Assembly: GCF_000335475.2 (NCBI RefSeq)
Contig: NZ_ANAH02000064.1
Location: 186,001-250,000 of the forward strand
DNA: 64,000 nucleotides
Direction of reading: 5' to 3'
From: Cystobacter fuscus DSM 2262
GTDB lineage: Bacteria; Myxococcota; Myxococcia; Myxococcales; Myxococcaceae
Shown here: in pieces, positions 42,363 through 51,200 of the stretch
Position numbering within the stretch: position 1 is the stretch's first letter
Layout of the letters: each line of letters starts with the position of its first letter
Made by a program: the position numbers and the translations under genes
The notes under the pieces: model-generated
What the model saw: the letters and a program-made list of their open reading frames with translations, nothing else
The model's database searches: none
Told to the model about the DNA's origin: nothing

Positions 42363-43670
42363 ATGAGCACCATGCGACCCACCCCAGAGACCTATGACGC
42401 CATCATCGTCGGCGGACGACCCGCGGGAGCCAGCCTCGCCATGCGTCTGGGCCGCCAGGGCATGCGCGTCCTGATCATCGATCGGGCGAACTTCCCCAGC
42501 GCGCCGCCCGTCTCGGTGCCGTTCCTCATGAACAGCTCCATGAGTCTGCTCGACGAACTCGCGGTCCCCGAGTCCGAGTACGCACACGACGCGCCGCGCC
42601 TGCGCCACTTCTTCGTCGAGTACAAGGACTACTTCCGCGCCCACTACGCCGTCTCCGAGGTGGGTGGCCGCGATTACATCTACACCGTCGATCGTGAACG
42701 CCTCGACGGCTGCCTTTGGAACCACCTCGCCCGTTTCGACTCCGTCACGCGGCTCGAGGGCGCCCATGTCCTCTCGCTCGAGCGCGACACCTCCGGGCGG
42801 GTCTCCGGGGTCAAGCTCCGCCTCGAGGACGGCGTGGAGCAGGTGGTCGAGGGCCGCTGTGTCGTCGGCGCCGATGGGCGCTACAGCCTGGTCGCGCGCC
42901 AGGCCGGTGCGCGCGTCACCGAGCAGCGCACGGATGTCGATACCTCGGCGCTGTATGCCTATTGGTCCGGATACGCGCCCTACGACGCGGATCCCACCGG
43001 CATCCAGATCCACACCGAGGGGGACGGGTTCTGCATGATCGTCATGCCGACCACCCAGGGCCGTGCCGGCGTCGTCTTCCAGGGGCGCTCGGACCGCTTC
43101 AATGTCACCGGTGATGCCCAGACCTATTACCTCGAGGGTCTCCGCCGCTATCCCGCGCTCTGGCGGCGCCTGGCCCACGCCACCCAGGTGTCTTCCATCC
43201 GCGGCATCAAGCGGATGGGAAACCTGTACCGTCAGGCGGGTGGTCCCGGCTGGGTGCTCGTCGGTGACGCCTTCCACCAGAAAGACTCCATCGATGCGCA
43301 GGGCATCTATGACGCCCTGCTCGAGAGCAAGCTGCTCGCGGCCGCGCTGGTCGACTGGAAGCAGGGAGCCATCAGCTGGGAACAAGCCATCGAGCGCTAC
43401 GAACGGGAAGCGCTCTCGGCCACCCGCTCCATGTTCCACGCCACGCTCGATCGGGTGAAGCGGGAGATCTACACCGAGCTGCCCTCCTGGGCGGCTCGGA
43501 GCGTGCTCCGGTGGACGATGACCGACAGCGAGTACATGCGGCGCTTCTCTCTTCTGCTCGCGCGCCGGATCGACCCGGAGGCGTGGGCCCCGCCGGGCGT
43601 TCTTCTCGGGGCCTTGGCGCGTGGCCTCACAGGCGATTTGCGTCGGCTCATCTCCAGCCCACGCGGCTGA
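42363..43670 (+). CDS. FAD-dependent oxidoreductase (PHBH-fold monooxygenase/halogenase-like)
   Basis: 435 residues from the ATG at 42363, with GGAG about 6 bases upstream. The N-terminal 'YDAIIVGGRPAGASLAMRLG' is the dinucleotide-binding fold; the middle Gly of GxGxxG is Arg, a variant seen in this superfamily. 'VVGADGRYSLVARQAGA' is the DG motif, and 'GPGWVLVGDAFHQKDSIDAQG' is the FAD-ribityl GD motif. The C-terminal ~100 residues are helical. No WxWxIP halogenase motif was seen. It could be a hydroxylase or reductase. Its closeness to the megasynthase (about 1.7 kb) makes a tailoring role possible, but the immunity gene and the fragment lie between. The gene ends 21 bases before the convergent MocR gene. 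Confidence 0.8.
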   Translation: MSTMRPTPETYDAIIVGGRPAGASLAMRLGRQGMRVLIIDRANFPSAPPVSVPFLMNSSMSLLDELAVPESEYAHDAPRLRHFFVEYKDYFRAHYAVSEVGGRDYIYTVDRERLDGCLWNHLARFDSVTRLEGAHVLSLERDTSGRVSGVKLRLEDGVEQVVEGRCVVGADGRYSLVARQAGARVTEQRTDVDTSALYAYWSGYAPYDADPTGIQIHTEGDGFCMIVMPTTQGRAGVVFQGRSDRFNVTGDAQTYYLEGLRRYPALWRRLAHATQVSSIRGIKRMGNLYRQAGGPGWVLVGDAFHQKDSIDAQGIYDALLESKLLAAALVDWKQGAISWEQAIERYEREALSATRSMFHATLDRVKREIYTELPSWAARSVLRWTMTDSEYMRRFSLLLARRIDPEAWAPPGVLLGALARGLTGDLRRLISSPRG

Positions 43671-43691
43671 GCGTGAACACATACAGAAGTC

Positions 43692-45161
43692 TTACGGGCG
43701 CGTCCGCGCGCGCACCATGCGCCGCACGGCCTCCACGAGTTCGGACTCCTTCAGGGCCGCGAAGCCCAGCCGCACGGCGGGCACGGGGCGCCCGTCGAAG
43801 CTGTAGGTGCTCCCCGGGGTGAAGACCACGCCTGCCTCCCGTCCCGCGCGGGCCCAGGCGTCGGCATCCACGTCCGGCGCACACGGTGCCCACAGGGCCA
43901 TTCCCCCCGCGGGTGGCGAAACGGTGAGCGCCCCCGCCAGCTCCCGCTCGAGCGCCCCCACCAGGGCATCGCGCCGGTCCCGGTAGACGCCTCGGAGCTT
44001 GCGCACGTGGCGCTGCACCTCGCCCTCCTCCAACATCTCGGCCACGGCCAGCTCCACGGCGAAGTCTCCCTGCCGGTCCACCGCCTCGCGCACCCCGAGG
44101 GCGTGCTCCAGGAAGGGGCGTGGCGCGGCGAGGAAACCCAGGCGCAAACCGGGCGCCAGCACCTTGGACAGCGTGCCCACGTACAGCACCAGCCCGTCCC
44201 GATCCGCGCTCGCCAACGGCAGCACGGGGTGGCCGTCGTAGTGGAACTCGTGATCGTAATCGTCCTCGATGAGGGCCACGCGGTGGGCGCGCGCCCACGC
44301 CATCAACGCGAGCCGCCGCGCCGGGGAGAGCGTCACGGTGGTGGGGTAGTGGTGGTGGGGGGTGAGGTACACCGCGCGCACCGGCGTGCGCCGGGAGAGC
44401 GTCTCGAGCGCCTCCACGCGCAGTCCCTCGCCATCCACCGGGACGGGCGCGAGGCGGGCTCCGGCGAGCTGGAGCGCGTGCCAGGCGGGACGGTAGCCAA
44501 TGGCCTCCACCGCCACGGTGTCCCCGGGGCGCAAGAGGGTGCGAGCCACGAGATCCAACGCCCCCTGACTGCCCCGGGTGATGACGAGCTCGTCCGCGTG
44601 GACGGCGAGCCCGCGCAGGGAGGAGAGCATCTCGGCGAGCGCGGCGCGCAGGCGCGGGTGACCGCGCGCGTCGCCGTAGCCGAGCAGCCGCTTGCCACCG
44701 ATCTTCAACGCCCGGCGGTAGGCGCGCGCGAGGGCGGAGGAGGGCAGGAGCCGGACGTCGGGCTCACCTCCCACCATGACGAGCGCGCCGCGCGGGGACT
44801 CGAGGCGCTCGCGGCGAAGGGGGGAGGAGGCGGGGAGGGAGAAGCCCACCCGAGAGGGCATGGCCGCACGGGGGGCGCCAGTCGTAGCGCGGGCGGGCAC
44901 GTCCGGCAGCGTGGGAGAAACGGAGGTGGCTCGCGCCGCCGAGGTGGTGACCCAGCCCTGCGTCGCCAGCTCCTGGTAGGCGGCGAGCACCGTGTTGCGG
45001 TGCACGCCCAGGGACTTGGCGAGGGTACGGCTCCCGGGCAGCGACGCGCCGGGCGGGAGCCGGCCGCGGCGGATGTCCTCTTCCAGTGCGCGGGCGATGC
45101 GCACGAAGAGGGGAGTCGGTGACGGCGCATGGAGGTCGAGCGTCAGGTCCCAGCCCTTCAT
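43692..45161 (-). CDS. MocR/PdxR-type GntR regulator fused to an aminotransferase-like domain
   Basis: 489 residues from the ATG at 45161. Residues ~1-75 are a GntR winged helix ('PSPTPLFVRIARALEEDIRR', 'SRTLAKSLGVHRNTVLAAYQ'). The rest is a fold-type-I aminotransferase domain with 'GSQGALDLVARTLLRPGD', 'ALIEDDYDHEFHYDG' and 'YVGTLSKVLAPGLRLGF', where the Lys in 'SK' (~332) would bind PLP. MocR regulators sense pyridoxal phosphate or amino compounds. It is divergent from a PNPOx-like gene with about 83 bases between the starts, the classic arrangement of PdxR with the gene it controls. An 8-bp perfect inverted repeat lies between them. The expected target is the divergent gene and its own promoter. 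Confidence 0.9.
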   Translation of the reverse strand: MKGWDLTLDLHAPSPTPLFVRIARALEEDIRRGRLPPGASLPGSRTLAKSLGVHRNTVLAAYQELATQGWVTTSAARATSVSPTLPDVPARATTGAPRAAMPSRVGFSLPASSPLRRERLESPRGALVMVGGEPDVRLLPSSALARAYRRALKIGGKRLLGYGDARGHPRLRAALAEMLSSLRGLAVHADELVITRGSQGALDLVARTLLRPGDTVAVEAIGYRPAWHALQLAGARLAPVPVDGEGLRVEALETLSRRTPVRAVYLTPHHHYPTTVTLSPARRLALMAWARAHRVALIEDDYDHEFHYDGHPVLPLASADRDGLVLYVGTLSKVLAPGLRLGFLAAPRPFLEHALGVREAVDRQGDFAVELAVAEMLEEGEVQRHVRKLRGVYRDRRDALVGALERELAGALTVSPPAGGMALWAPCAPDVDADAWARAGREAGVVFTPGSTYSFDGRPVPAVRLGFAALKESELVEAVRRMVRARTRP

Positions 45162-45189
45162 GGGGAAGAGCCTGTACCAGGCGGCGGGC

Positions 45190-45236
45190 ACTGGTCCATG
45201 GGAATTGGAGGAACTGGGCCTGTTGGACGGACCAGT
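45190..45236. promoter_or_regulatory. putative MocR operator: inverted repeat ACTGGTCC / GGACCAGT
   Basis: ACTGGTCC (45190-45197) and its exact reverse complement GGACCAGT (45229-45236) are 31 bases apart, between the two divergent start codons. A third, imperfect copy ACTGGGCC lies at 45213-45220. MocR dimers bind such spaced repeats. The right half-site is only 8 bases from the PNPOx-like start codon at 45245, so it may overlap that gene's promoter or leader. Confidence 0.55.
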
Positions 45237-45244
45237 TCGGAGTG

Positions 45245-45922
45245 ATGAAAGGGTGCATGAACACACCGCCTCCCAGTGAACGCGGCACCGTCCGCCGGCT
45301 CCCGCAGCGCGCCTCCTACGAGGAGGCCGTCATCCACTCCATCCTCGATGAGGGCCTGGTGGCCCACGTGGGGGTGGCGGTGGAGGGCCAGCCGTATGTC
45401 ATTCCCATGATCTACGGCCGCATCGGACGGCACCTGTACCTTCATGGCGCCTCGGTGAGCCGGCTGGCCCGGCAACTCGCCCAGGGCGTACCGGTCTGCC
45501 TCACGGTGACGTTGCTGGATGGCCTCGTCCTCGCGCGCTCCGCGTTCCACCACAGCGCGAACTACCGCTCCGTGGTGGCACTCGGCACGGCGGTGCTGGT
45601 GACGGACGACGAGGAGAAGACGCGGGCGCTCGAGGCCCTCACGGATCACGCCCTGCGCGGCCGCTGGGCCGAGGTGCGCCCACCCAACGCCCAGGAGAGG
45701 AAGGCGACGTCCGTGCTGCGGCTGCCCCTGGACGAGGCCTCGGCGAAGGTTCGCACCGGACCGCCTCGCGACGATGACGAGGATCTGCCACTGGAGTGTT
45801 GGGCGGGGGTGCTCCCGTTGCGCCTCCTGACGCTTCCACCCGAGCCCGCTCCGGATCTCCGCGAGGGCATCCATCCCTCTGCGGCCCTGCTCGAGTACCG
45901 CGTCAGGCAGGGGTCCTCGTGA
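45245..45922 (+). CDS. pyridoxamine 5'-phosphate oxidase-family flavoprotein
   Basis: 225 residues from the ATG at 45245; an ATG at 45257 would remove 4 residues. The split-barrel signature is clear: 'YEEAVIHSILDEGLVAHVGV', 'GQPYVIPMIYGRIGRHLYLHG', 'VCLTVTLLDGLVLARSAFHH', 'NYRSVVALGTAVLVTD'. It resembles the flavin-binding PNPOx-like group that often sits next to MocR regulators rather than housekeeping PdxH. The likely ligand is FMN, possibly F420; the reaction is unknown. Divergent from the MocR gene and probably controlled by it. Confidence 0.85.
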   Translation: MKGCMNTPPPSERGTVRRLPQRASYEEAVIHSILDEGLVAHVGVAVEGQPYVIPMIYGRIGRHLYLHGASVSRLARQLAQGVPVCLTVTLLDGLVLARSAFHHSANYRSVVALGTAVLVTDDEEKTRALEALTDHALRGRWAEVRPPNAQERKATSVLRLPLDEASAKVRTGPPRDDDEDLPLECWAGVLPLRLLTLPPEPAPDLREGIHPSAALLEYRVRQGSS

Positions 45923-46133
45923 AACCCGGATGAACCACCGGGTGGGACGAGCCGTCAGCGGCTCGCTGGGGCGGGAGCGGATGACTCGGGTCCTCGCCCA
46001 CTGGCTCGCTGGGCGACCTGGGCCTCCGCCTGATGCGTGGGTGTATCCCCGTTCATCCATCAATCAACCATCGTCCCGGGGGCCTCGGTGACAGGGGCGG
46101 GCATTCGTGATTGCGTCGCCCGAGCGGTGCCGA
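45923..46133. other. intergenic region before the histidine kinase
   Basis: About 210 bases with no supported gene. It must contain the end of the PNPOx-like transcript and probably the kinase promoter. No strong hairpin or repeat was seen. A GTG at 46107, in frame with the kinase, would add nine residues. Confidence 0.35.
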
Positions 46134-47465
46134 ATGACGAGCCCATCCCGGATTCCTGAGTTCTCCGAAGAAGAGCTGAAGCACCTGCGGCTCGGACAGT
46201 TCCTCCAGTTCATGTGGCCCATCGCGGTGGGCTTCCTCCTGCTCTACGCCGTCTTCGCGGTGGTGCTGCGCAGCGTGTCCCTGGTGGGCGGAACGGGGGC
46301 GGTGCTGGTGTATACGCTGGCGCTCGCGCGCTCCCGGCGGTTGGTGGCCCGAGGGCAATCGGAGCGCGCGGCTCTCCTGAGTGGCTACGCGCTGCTGGTG
46401 ATGGTGGCCCTCGGAGCGATCTTCGTGCACTTCCTGTTCGCCGCCCTGGTGGTGATGGCCATCGCCGGGGTCGTGCTGGTGCAGCCCTATGCCGAGCGGC
46501 CCGCGCTCGCCCGCTACATGTTCGCCGCCTTCGGCGTCGTCGTCTGGGTGGTGGGGGTGGATGTCCTCCTGCCGCCGCTCGTCGAGCAACCCCCGCCAGC
46601 GCTCCAGCGCTGGGTGATCGCCCTGGCGGAGATGGCGAGCGTGGGGCTGATGCTGCGGATGATGTGGGTGGATGCTCTCCGGCTGCGCCAGAGCCTGGCG
46701 CGCGCGGAGCAGGCGGTGGCCATCCGGGACGAGTTCCTCTCGGTGGCCAGCCACGAACTCAAGACGCCGCTCACGCCGCTGAGCCTCAAGCTGCAAGCGC
46801 TCCGGCGCGAGCTGTCGGGGGCCTCTGCTTCCTCCTCTCCCGAGCGCGCCCTGGGCCACATCGAGATGGCGCAGCGCCAGGTGAAGAAGCTCGTGGAGTT
46901 GGTGGACGACCTGCTCGATGTGTCGCGCATTGGCGCGGGACGGTTGGAGTTGCACCCCGAGAAGGTGGAGCTCGCGGCGCTGCTCCGGGAAGTCGTGCGG
47001 CGCTTCGAGCCAGAGGCTGCCCGCGCCGGGTATACCCTCGAGCTGGAGGCTCCCCAGCCGCTCACGGCCTGGGTGGATCCCTTCCGGTTCGAGCAGGTGC
47101 TCGACAACCTGCTGTCCAACGCCCTCAAGTACGGGGCGGGCAAGCCCATCCGCGTGCGGCTCGAGCCGCTGGAGGGACGCGCGCTGCTGACGGTCCGCGA
47201 CGAGGGCATTGGCATCCCCAGCGCGGCGCTCGAGCGCATCTTCCACCGCTTCGAGCGGGCGGTGTCCGGCAGGCACTATGGCGGCCTGGGGCTGGGGCTC
47301 TACATCACCCGGAAGATTGTCGAATCGAGCGGTGGCGGCATCATCGCGTCCAGCGCTCCCGGGCAGGGCGCCACCTTCACCGTCGAGTTGCCTCTGGCGC
47401 GGGAGGAAGAGTCCCCGGCCACATCCGTGTCTCCTCCGACCGGTTCGATGCCTCGCCTCTCGTGA
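46134..47465 (+). CDS. membrane-bound sensor histidine kinase (orphan)
   Basis: 443 residues from the ATG at 46134. Residues ~25-175 hold five or six hydrophobic segments ('FMWPIAVGFLLLYAVFAVVL', 'YALLVMVALGAIFVHFLFAA') with short loops, so sensing probably happens within the membrane. The kinase core has H-box 'SVASHELKTPLTPL' (His ~206), N-box 'DNLLSNALKYG', G1 'DEGIGIP', F-box 'IFHRFERA' and G2 'GGLGLGLYI'. No response regulator gene is adjacent: the upstream gene is PNPOx-like and the downstream gene a convergent TetR regulator. Orphan kinases are common in myxobacteria. The signal is unknown. Confidence 0.9.
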   Translation: MTSPSRIPEFSEEELKHLRLGQFLQFMWPIAVGFLLLYAVFAVVLRSVSLVGGTGAVLVYTLALARSRRLVARGQSERAALLSGYALLVMVALGAIFVHFLFAALVVMAIAGVVLVQPYAERPALARYMFAAFGVVVWVVGVDVLLPPLVEQPPPALQRWVIALAEMASVGLMLRMMWVDALRLRQSLARAEQAVAIRDEFLSVASHELKTPLTPLSLKLQALRRELSGASASSSPERALGHIEMAQRQVKKLVELVDDLLDVSRIGAGRLELHPEKVELAALLREVVRRFEPEAARAGYTLELEAPQPLTAWVDPFRFEQVLDNLLSNALKYGAGKPIRVRLEPLEGRALLTVRDEGIGIPSAALERIFHRFERAVSGRHYGGLGLGLYITRKIVESSGGGIIASSAPGQGATFTVELPLAREEESPATSVSPPTGSMPRLS

Positions 47466-47474
47466 GGGGCGCCA

Positions 47475-47498
47475 GCAGGTGCCCCCGCATGCACCTGC
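47475..47498. terminator. hairpin between convergent kinase and TetR genes
   Basis: GCAGGTGC (47475-47482) and GCACCTGC (47491-47498) form a perfect 8-bp stem with an 8-base loop, between the stop of the histidine kinase gene and the stop of the TetR gene. No T-run follows on either strand, so it would be a weak intrinsic terminator at best. The position fits a shared, two-way terminator. Confidence 0.4.
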
Positions 47499-47531
47499 CC
47501 GGGCCAGCCTCCCCGGTGCACGGGGCCGCGC

Positions 47532-48119
47532 TCAGGCCGAGCCTTCGTCGACGATCGCCTGGGTCGTGGCCTCCAGCCAGCGGCGGGTGGAGGCGATGCG
47601 CGCCTTGGCGAGCGGCTGGATGGGCAGCAGCTTCCAACTGGTGAGGAAGCCGCCCCAGAGGATGTTGAGCCGCGCCGCGCGCCCCTCTTCGTCCGGCGGC
47701 CCCAGCCACCTGGCCAACGGCGCGATCACCTTCGTCTGCATCAGCTCGACGCTCGCCGCGTGTGCCTCGGGGTCCGCCGCCGAGAGGATCATCATCGCCA
47801 TGGGGCCTGGCAGCTCCCGCGTGTCGAAGAAGAGCGCCACCACGTCCACGCCGAAGCGGCGCCTGTCTCCATGCAGCAGCGGGGTGATGTAGAGCGCCCG
47901 GTCCAACGTCGCCCGGAATAGCCCTTCCTTCGAGCCGAAGTAGCGGCCGACGAGCGAGGAATTCACCCCGGCCAACTCCGCCACCTCGCGCACGCCGGTG
48001 TTGGCGAAGCCTCGCGTGGCGAACAGCGTCTGCGCGGCATCGAGGATCGCGGTGCGCGTGCGCTCGGCATCACGCGGGCGCGTCGGCTTCCTGGGCTCGG
48101 GGGCTCGGGGTATGTACAC
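47532..48119 (-). CDS. TetR-family transcriptional regulator
   Basis: 195 residues from a GTG at 48119. The N-terminal HTH is clear: '[20 protein letters not shown]', '[20 protein letters not shown]', '[16 protein letters not shown]'. The C-terminal ligand domain is unremarkable ('[18 protein letters not shown]'). No ribosome-binding site precedes the GTG, so the mRNA may be leaderless. A 16-base dyad overlaps the start codon and a second one lies 47 bases upstream (see the operators), so it very likely represses itself. No divergent target gene begins in the 180 bases upstream, which is unusual for TetR regulators. It is convergent with the histidine kinase gene. Confidence 0.85.
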   Translation of the reverse strand: MYIPRAPEPRKPTRPRDAERTRTAILDAAQTLFATRGFANTGVREVAELAGVNSSLVGRYFGSKEGLFRATLDRALYITPLLHGDRRRFGVDVVALFFDTRELPGPMAMMILSAADPEAHAASVELMQTKVIAPLARWLGPPDEEGRAARLNILWGGFLTSWKLLPIQPLAKARIASTRRWLEATTQAIVDEGSA

Positions 48120-48176
48120 GACGGTTTACTTATGACGGCGATCGGGTCGTGTCCAGTGAAGTACACGGTTGTGTAC
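48114..48176. promoter_or_regulatory. two TetR-type operators with the same 6-4-6 dyad
   Basis: Site 1 (48114-48129) reads GTACAC-GACG-GTTTAC, a 6-4-6 dyad with one mismatch that covers the TetR start codon. Site 2 (48161-48176) reads GTACAC-GGTT-GTGTAC, a perfect dyad. Two sites of the same architecture 47 bases apart, just upstream of a TetR gene, are strong candidates for its operators. A weak TGGACA / CATAAG promoter pair (15-base spacing) can be read between them on the minus strand. Confidence 0.65.
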
Positions 48177-48230
48177 ATGCGCCGCGATGGTCGAGCCGAG
48201 AGGACGTGCGCCGAGGGAAGGGGTGGGACG

Positions 48231-48274
48231 CTCCACCTCATCGCGCTCAACGGTGTGAACGCGATGAGGTGGAG
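48231..48274. terminator. perfect 15-bp inverted repeat downstream of the GH92 gene
   Basis: The left arm 48231-48245 (CTCCACCTCATCGCG) and right arm 48260-48274 (CGCGATGAGGTGGAG) are exact reverse complements with a 14-base loop. It lies 23 bases past the stop of the minus-strand GH92 gene, the right place for its terminator. There is no long T-run. It could instead be a protein-binding dyad or a transcript-stabilising hairpin. Confidence 0.55.
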
Positions 48275-48296
48275 TCCTCCTTCGGACGGCTGTTTC

Positions 48297-51200
48297 TCAG
48301 GGTCTGGCGAGCAGCTCGACCTCGGCGAGCGACATGCCCGCCGCGCCGGTCAGCTCGAGGCGGTAGTACGCGTAGCTGCCAGGGGTCGCGACCCGGAAGG
48401 CGCGCGTCTGCGTGCGCCAGCGGAACGTCTGGGCGCCGCGCTGGTCGAGGGTCGTGAAGTTCACCCCGTCGTTCGAGCCGCTCAGCGTCCAGCCGGTCGG
48501 GTCGACCGTGCCGGTGCCCGACGTCAGCGTGTAGAAGGTGACCTGCCGCCCGCCCGAGGCGAACTGGTACTGCAGCACGGGGTTCGCCGCGGTGAAGCTC
48601 ACGTTCGTGGCCGAGGTGTCATCGAAGAGCTTGCTGATGTTCGTGGCATCGCTCGACGTGGCCGTGCCGCCCGTCGCGGTGTCGCGCAACGGGTTCGGGG
48701 CGTTGCCCCCGGTGGTGATCGAGGGCGGCGCGTCCTCGGCACCGGTGCCCCACGCGGAAGGGGCGGGGCCCATGTCGAAGTCGAGCGTGATACCAGCGGT
48801 GAGCTGCTCGTGCGTCAGGTAGGTCTTCGTCTGCGCCTGACCGTTGACCTTCAGCGCCTGCACGTAGACGTTCTTCGGGCCGTTGTTCGGGGCGTTGATG
48901 GTGATGTCCTTGCCGTTCTCGAGGTGGATGACGGCCTGGGTGAAGAGCGGTGAGCCGATGACGTAGTTCTCGCTTCCCACCCCGAGCGGGTAGAAGCCGA
49001 GCGCGCTGAAGATGTGCCACGCCGACGTCGCGCCATTGTCCTCATCGCCGAGGTAGCCCTGGCCGATGTTGCTGCCGACGAAGAGACGCGCGAGTGCGTC
49101 GCGGACCTTCTCCTGCGTCTTCGCCGGCTGACCGGCGTGAACGTACATGTACGGGATGTGGAACGAGGGCTGGTTGCTCAGCCCGAGCTGCCCCATGCGC
49201 ACGTCACGCGCCTCGACCATCTCGTGGATGACTCCGCCGTAGGAGCCTCCGAAGCTCGCGGTCTCCGGCGTGGCGAAGAACTCGTCGAGCTTCGCGCCGA
49301 GCCCGGCCCTGCCGCCGTACAGGGCCGCGAGGCCGAGGCCGTCGTGCGGCGCGTCGAAGGCCATGTTCCAGCCGTTGGTCTCGGTGTAGTCGTGGCCCCA
49401 GACGCGCGGATCGTACTGGCTCTTGGACTTCGCGAACACGCCGTTCGCCGACCTGCCCTGGAAGAACTGGATCGACGGATCGAACAGGTTCACGTACTGC
49501 TGCGCGCGATCGAGGAAGTACTCCGCGCTCTCGGCGAACTCCTGGTGGCGGGGGTGGTTCGTGTCCGTGGCGAGCGCGCGCGCCATGTTCGCGATGCCGA
49601 AGTCGTTCAGATAGCCGGCCATCGCCCACGACAGGCCATAGCCGAGGGAGGTCGGGGTGTAGCCGAGGAAGATCGACGACTCGAGTCCCTTGCGCCCGAC
49701 GCCGCTGCTGGTCGGCGGGACCGTGGCGTTGCGCACGGCCGCGTCGTAGATCGCCTCCGCGTCGAAGTTGCGCACGCCCTTCACGTAGGCGTCGGCGAAG
49801 GCCACATCCGAGCTCGTGCCAGTCATGAGATCGGCGTAGCCGGGCGAGGACCAGCGCGCGATCCAGCCGCCTTCCCTGTAGTGCTGCGCGAAGCCGTCGA
49901 TCAGCTCGCCCGCGGTGCTCGGCGTGAACAGCGCGTAGGCCGGCCAGGTCACCCGGTAGGTGTCCCAGAAGCCGTTGTTCACGTAGATCTTGCCGCTCAC
50001 GATCTTCGCGCCGGTCTGCGTGGGGGTGCTGGTGCCGCTCGGGTTCGTCACCGGGCTCGCGTGCTGGTAGACGGGCTCGGCCGCCGTGCCGGTGTTCTCG
50101 AAGCCCGAGTTCGGGTAGAGGAACAGCCGGTACAGGTTGGAATAGAGCGTGGTGAGCTGGTCCTCACTGGCGCCCTGGACCTCGACGATGCCGAGCTTCT
50201 GGTCCCAGAGCTTCTGGGCGCGTGCCTTCACGTCCTCGAAGCGGTCGCCCTCCGCGATCTCGAGCGCGAGGTTCTTCCTGGCCTGCTCGACGCTGATGAG
50301 CGAGGTGGCGATGCGCATGGTCACGGTGCGGTCGTCCGCCGGGACGGTGAAGCGGAAGTAGCCGGTCACGTTCGCGCCGCCGCCGCCGGAGAGCATGCCG
50401 CTCGTGGCCACCGGCCGGTCGAACGTGGCGTAGACGAACATCCGCGAGGCGCCCACCGACAGGCCGCTGCGCGCGTCGGAGTAGCCCGTGATCGTGCGCG
50501 CCGCGGGGTCGAGCGTGAGCCCGCCATTGTTGTTGACGTTGTCGAAGATGAGGCTCGCGTCGTCGCCGGGGAACGTGAAGCGGAAGAGCGCGGCGTGGTC
50601 GGTGGGGGTGAGCTCGGCCTGGACGCCGTTGTCGAACTTCACGCCGTAGTAGTAGGGCCGCGCGATCTCGTTCTCGTGCTGGAAGGCGAGGGCGCGCGAG
50701 GCGCGGTTGGCGTTCGGTGCGCTCTTGGCCACCGAGGGCAAGACCTGGAAGCTCTGCCGGTCACCCATCCACGGGCTCGGCTCGTGGCTCAGGGAGAGCG
50801 CCTGGAGCGCCGGGCGGTTGTTGGCGTTGTTGCCGCGGTGGTACGCGTAGAGCCAGCTCGCCGAGCTCGCGTCGGTCACCGGGGTCCAGAAGTTGAAACC
50901 GTGCGGGATGGCCGTCGCGGGGAAGTTGTTGCCGCGCGAGTAGCTGCCGCTCGAGTGGGTGCCGCGCAGGGTGGTCACGTAGTCCGACAGATGCGTGGGC
51001 TTCGCGTGCACGGGCGTGGCGGTGATCCGCACGTCGTCGATCCAGCCACCGAAACCCGCGACCGGCCCCTGCGGTTGGTCGTAGCCAATCAGGATGCGCT
51101 TGATCGTCTTGCCGGCGGCGACGTCACCGATGCGTGAGACCTTGTAGTTCCACTCGTTGGGGTAGAGCGTGCGCGAGGCGCCCTGGCCCGCGGGGCTCAG

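Noticed and set aside
48132-48953. Plus-strand frame that could be the divergent target of the TetR regulator
   Set aside because: It lies mostly opposite the GH92 C-terminus and its sequence is low-complexity.
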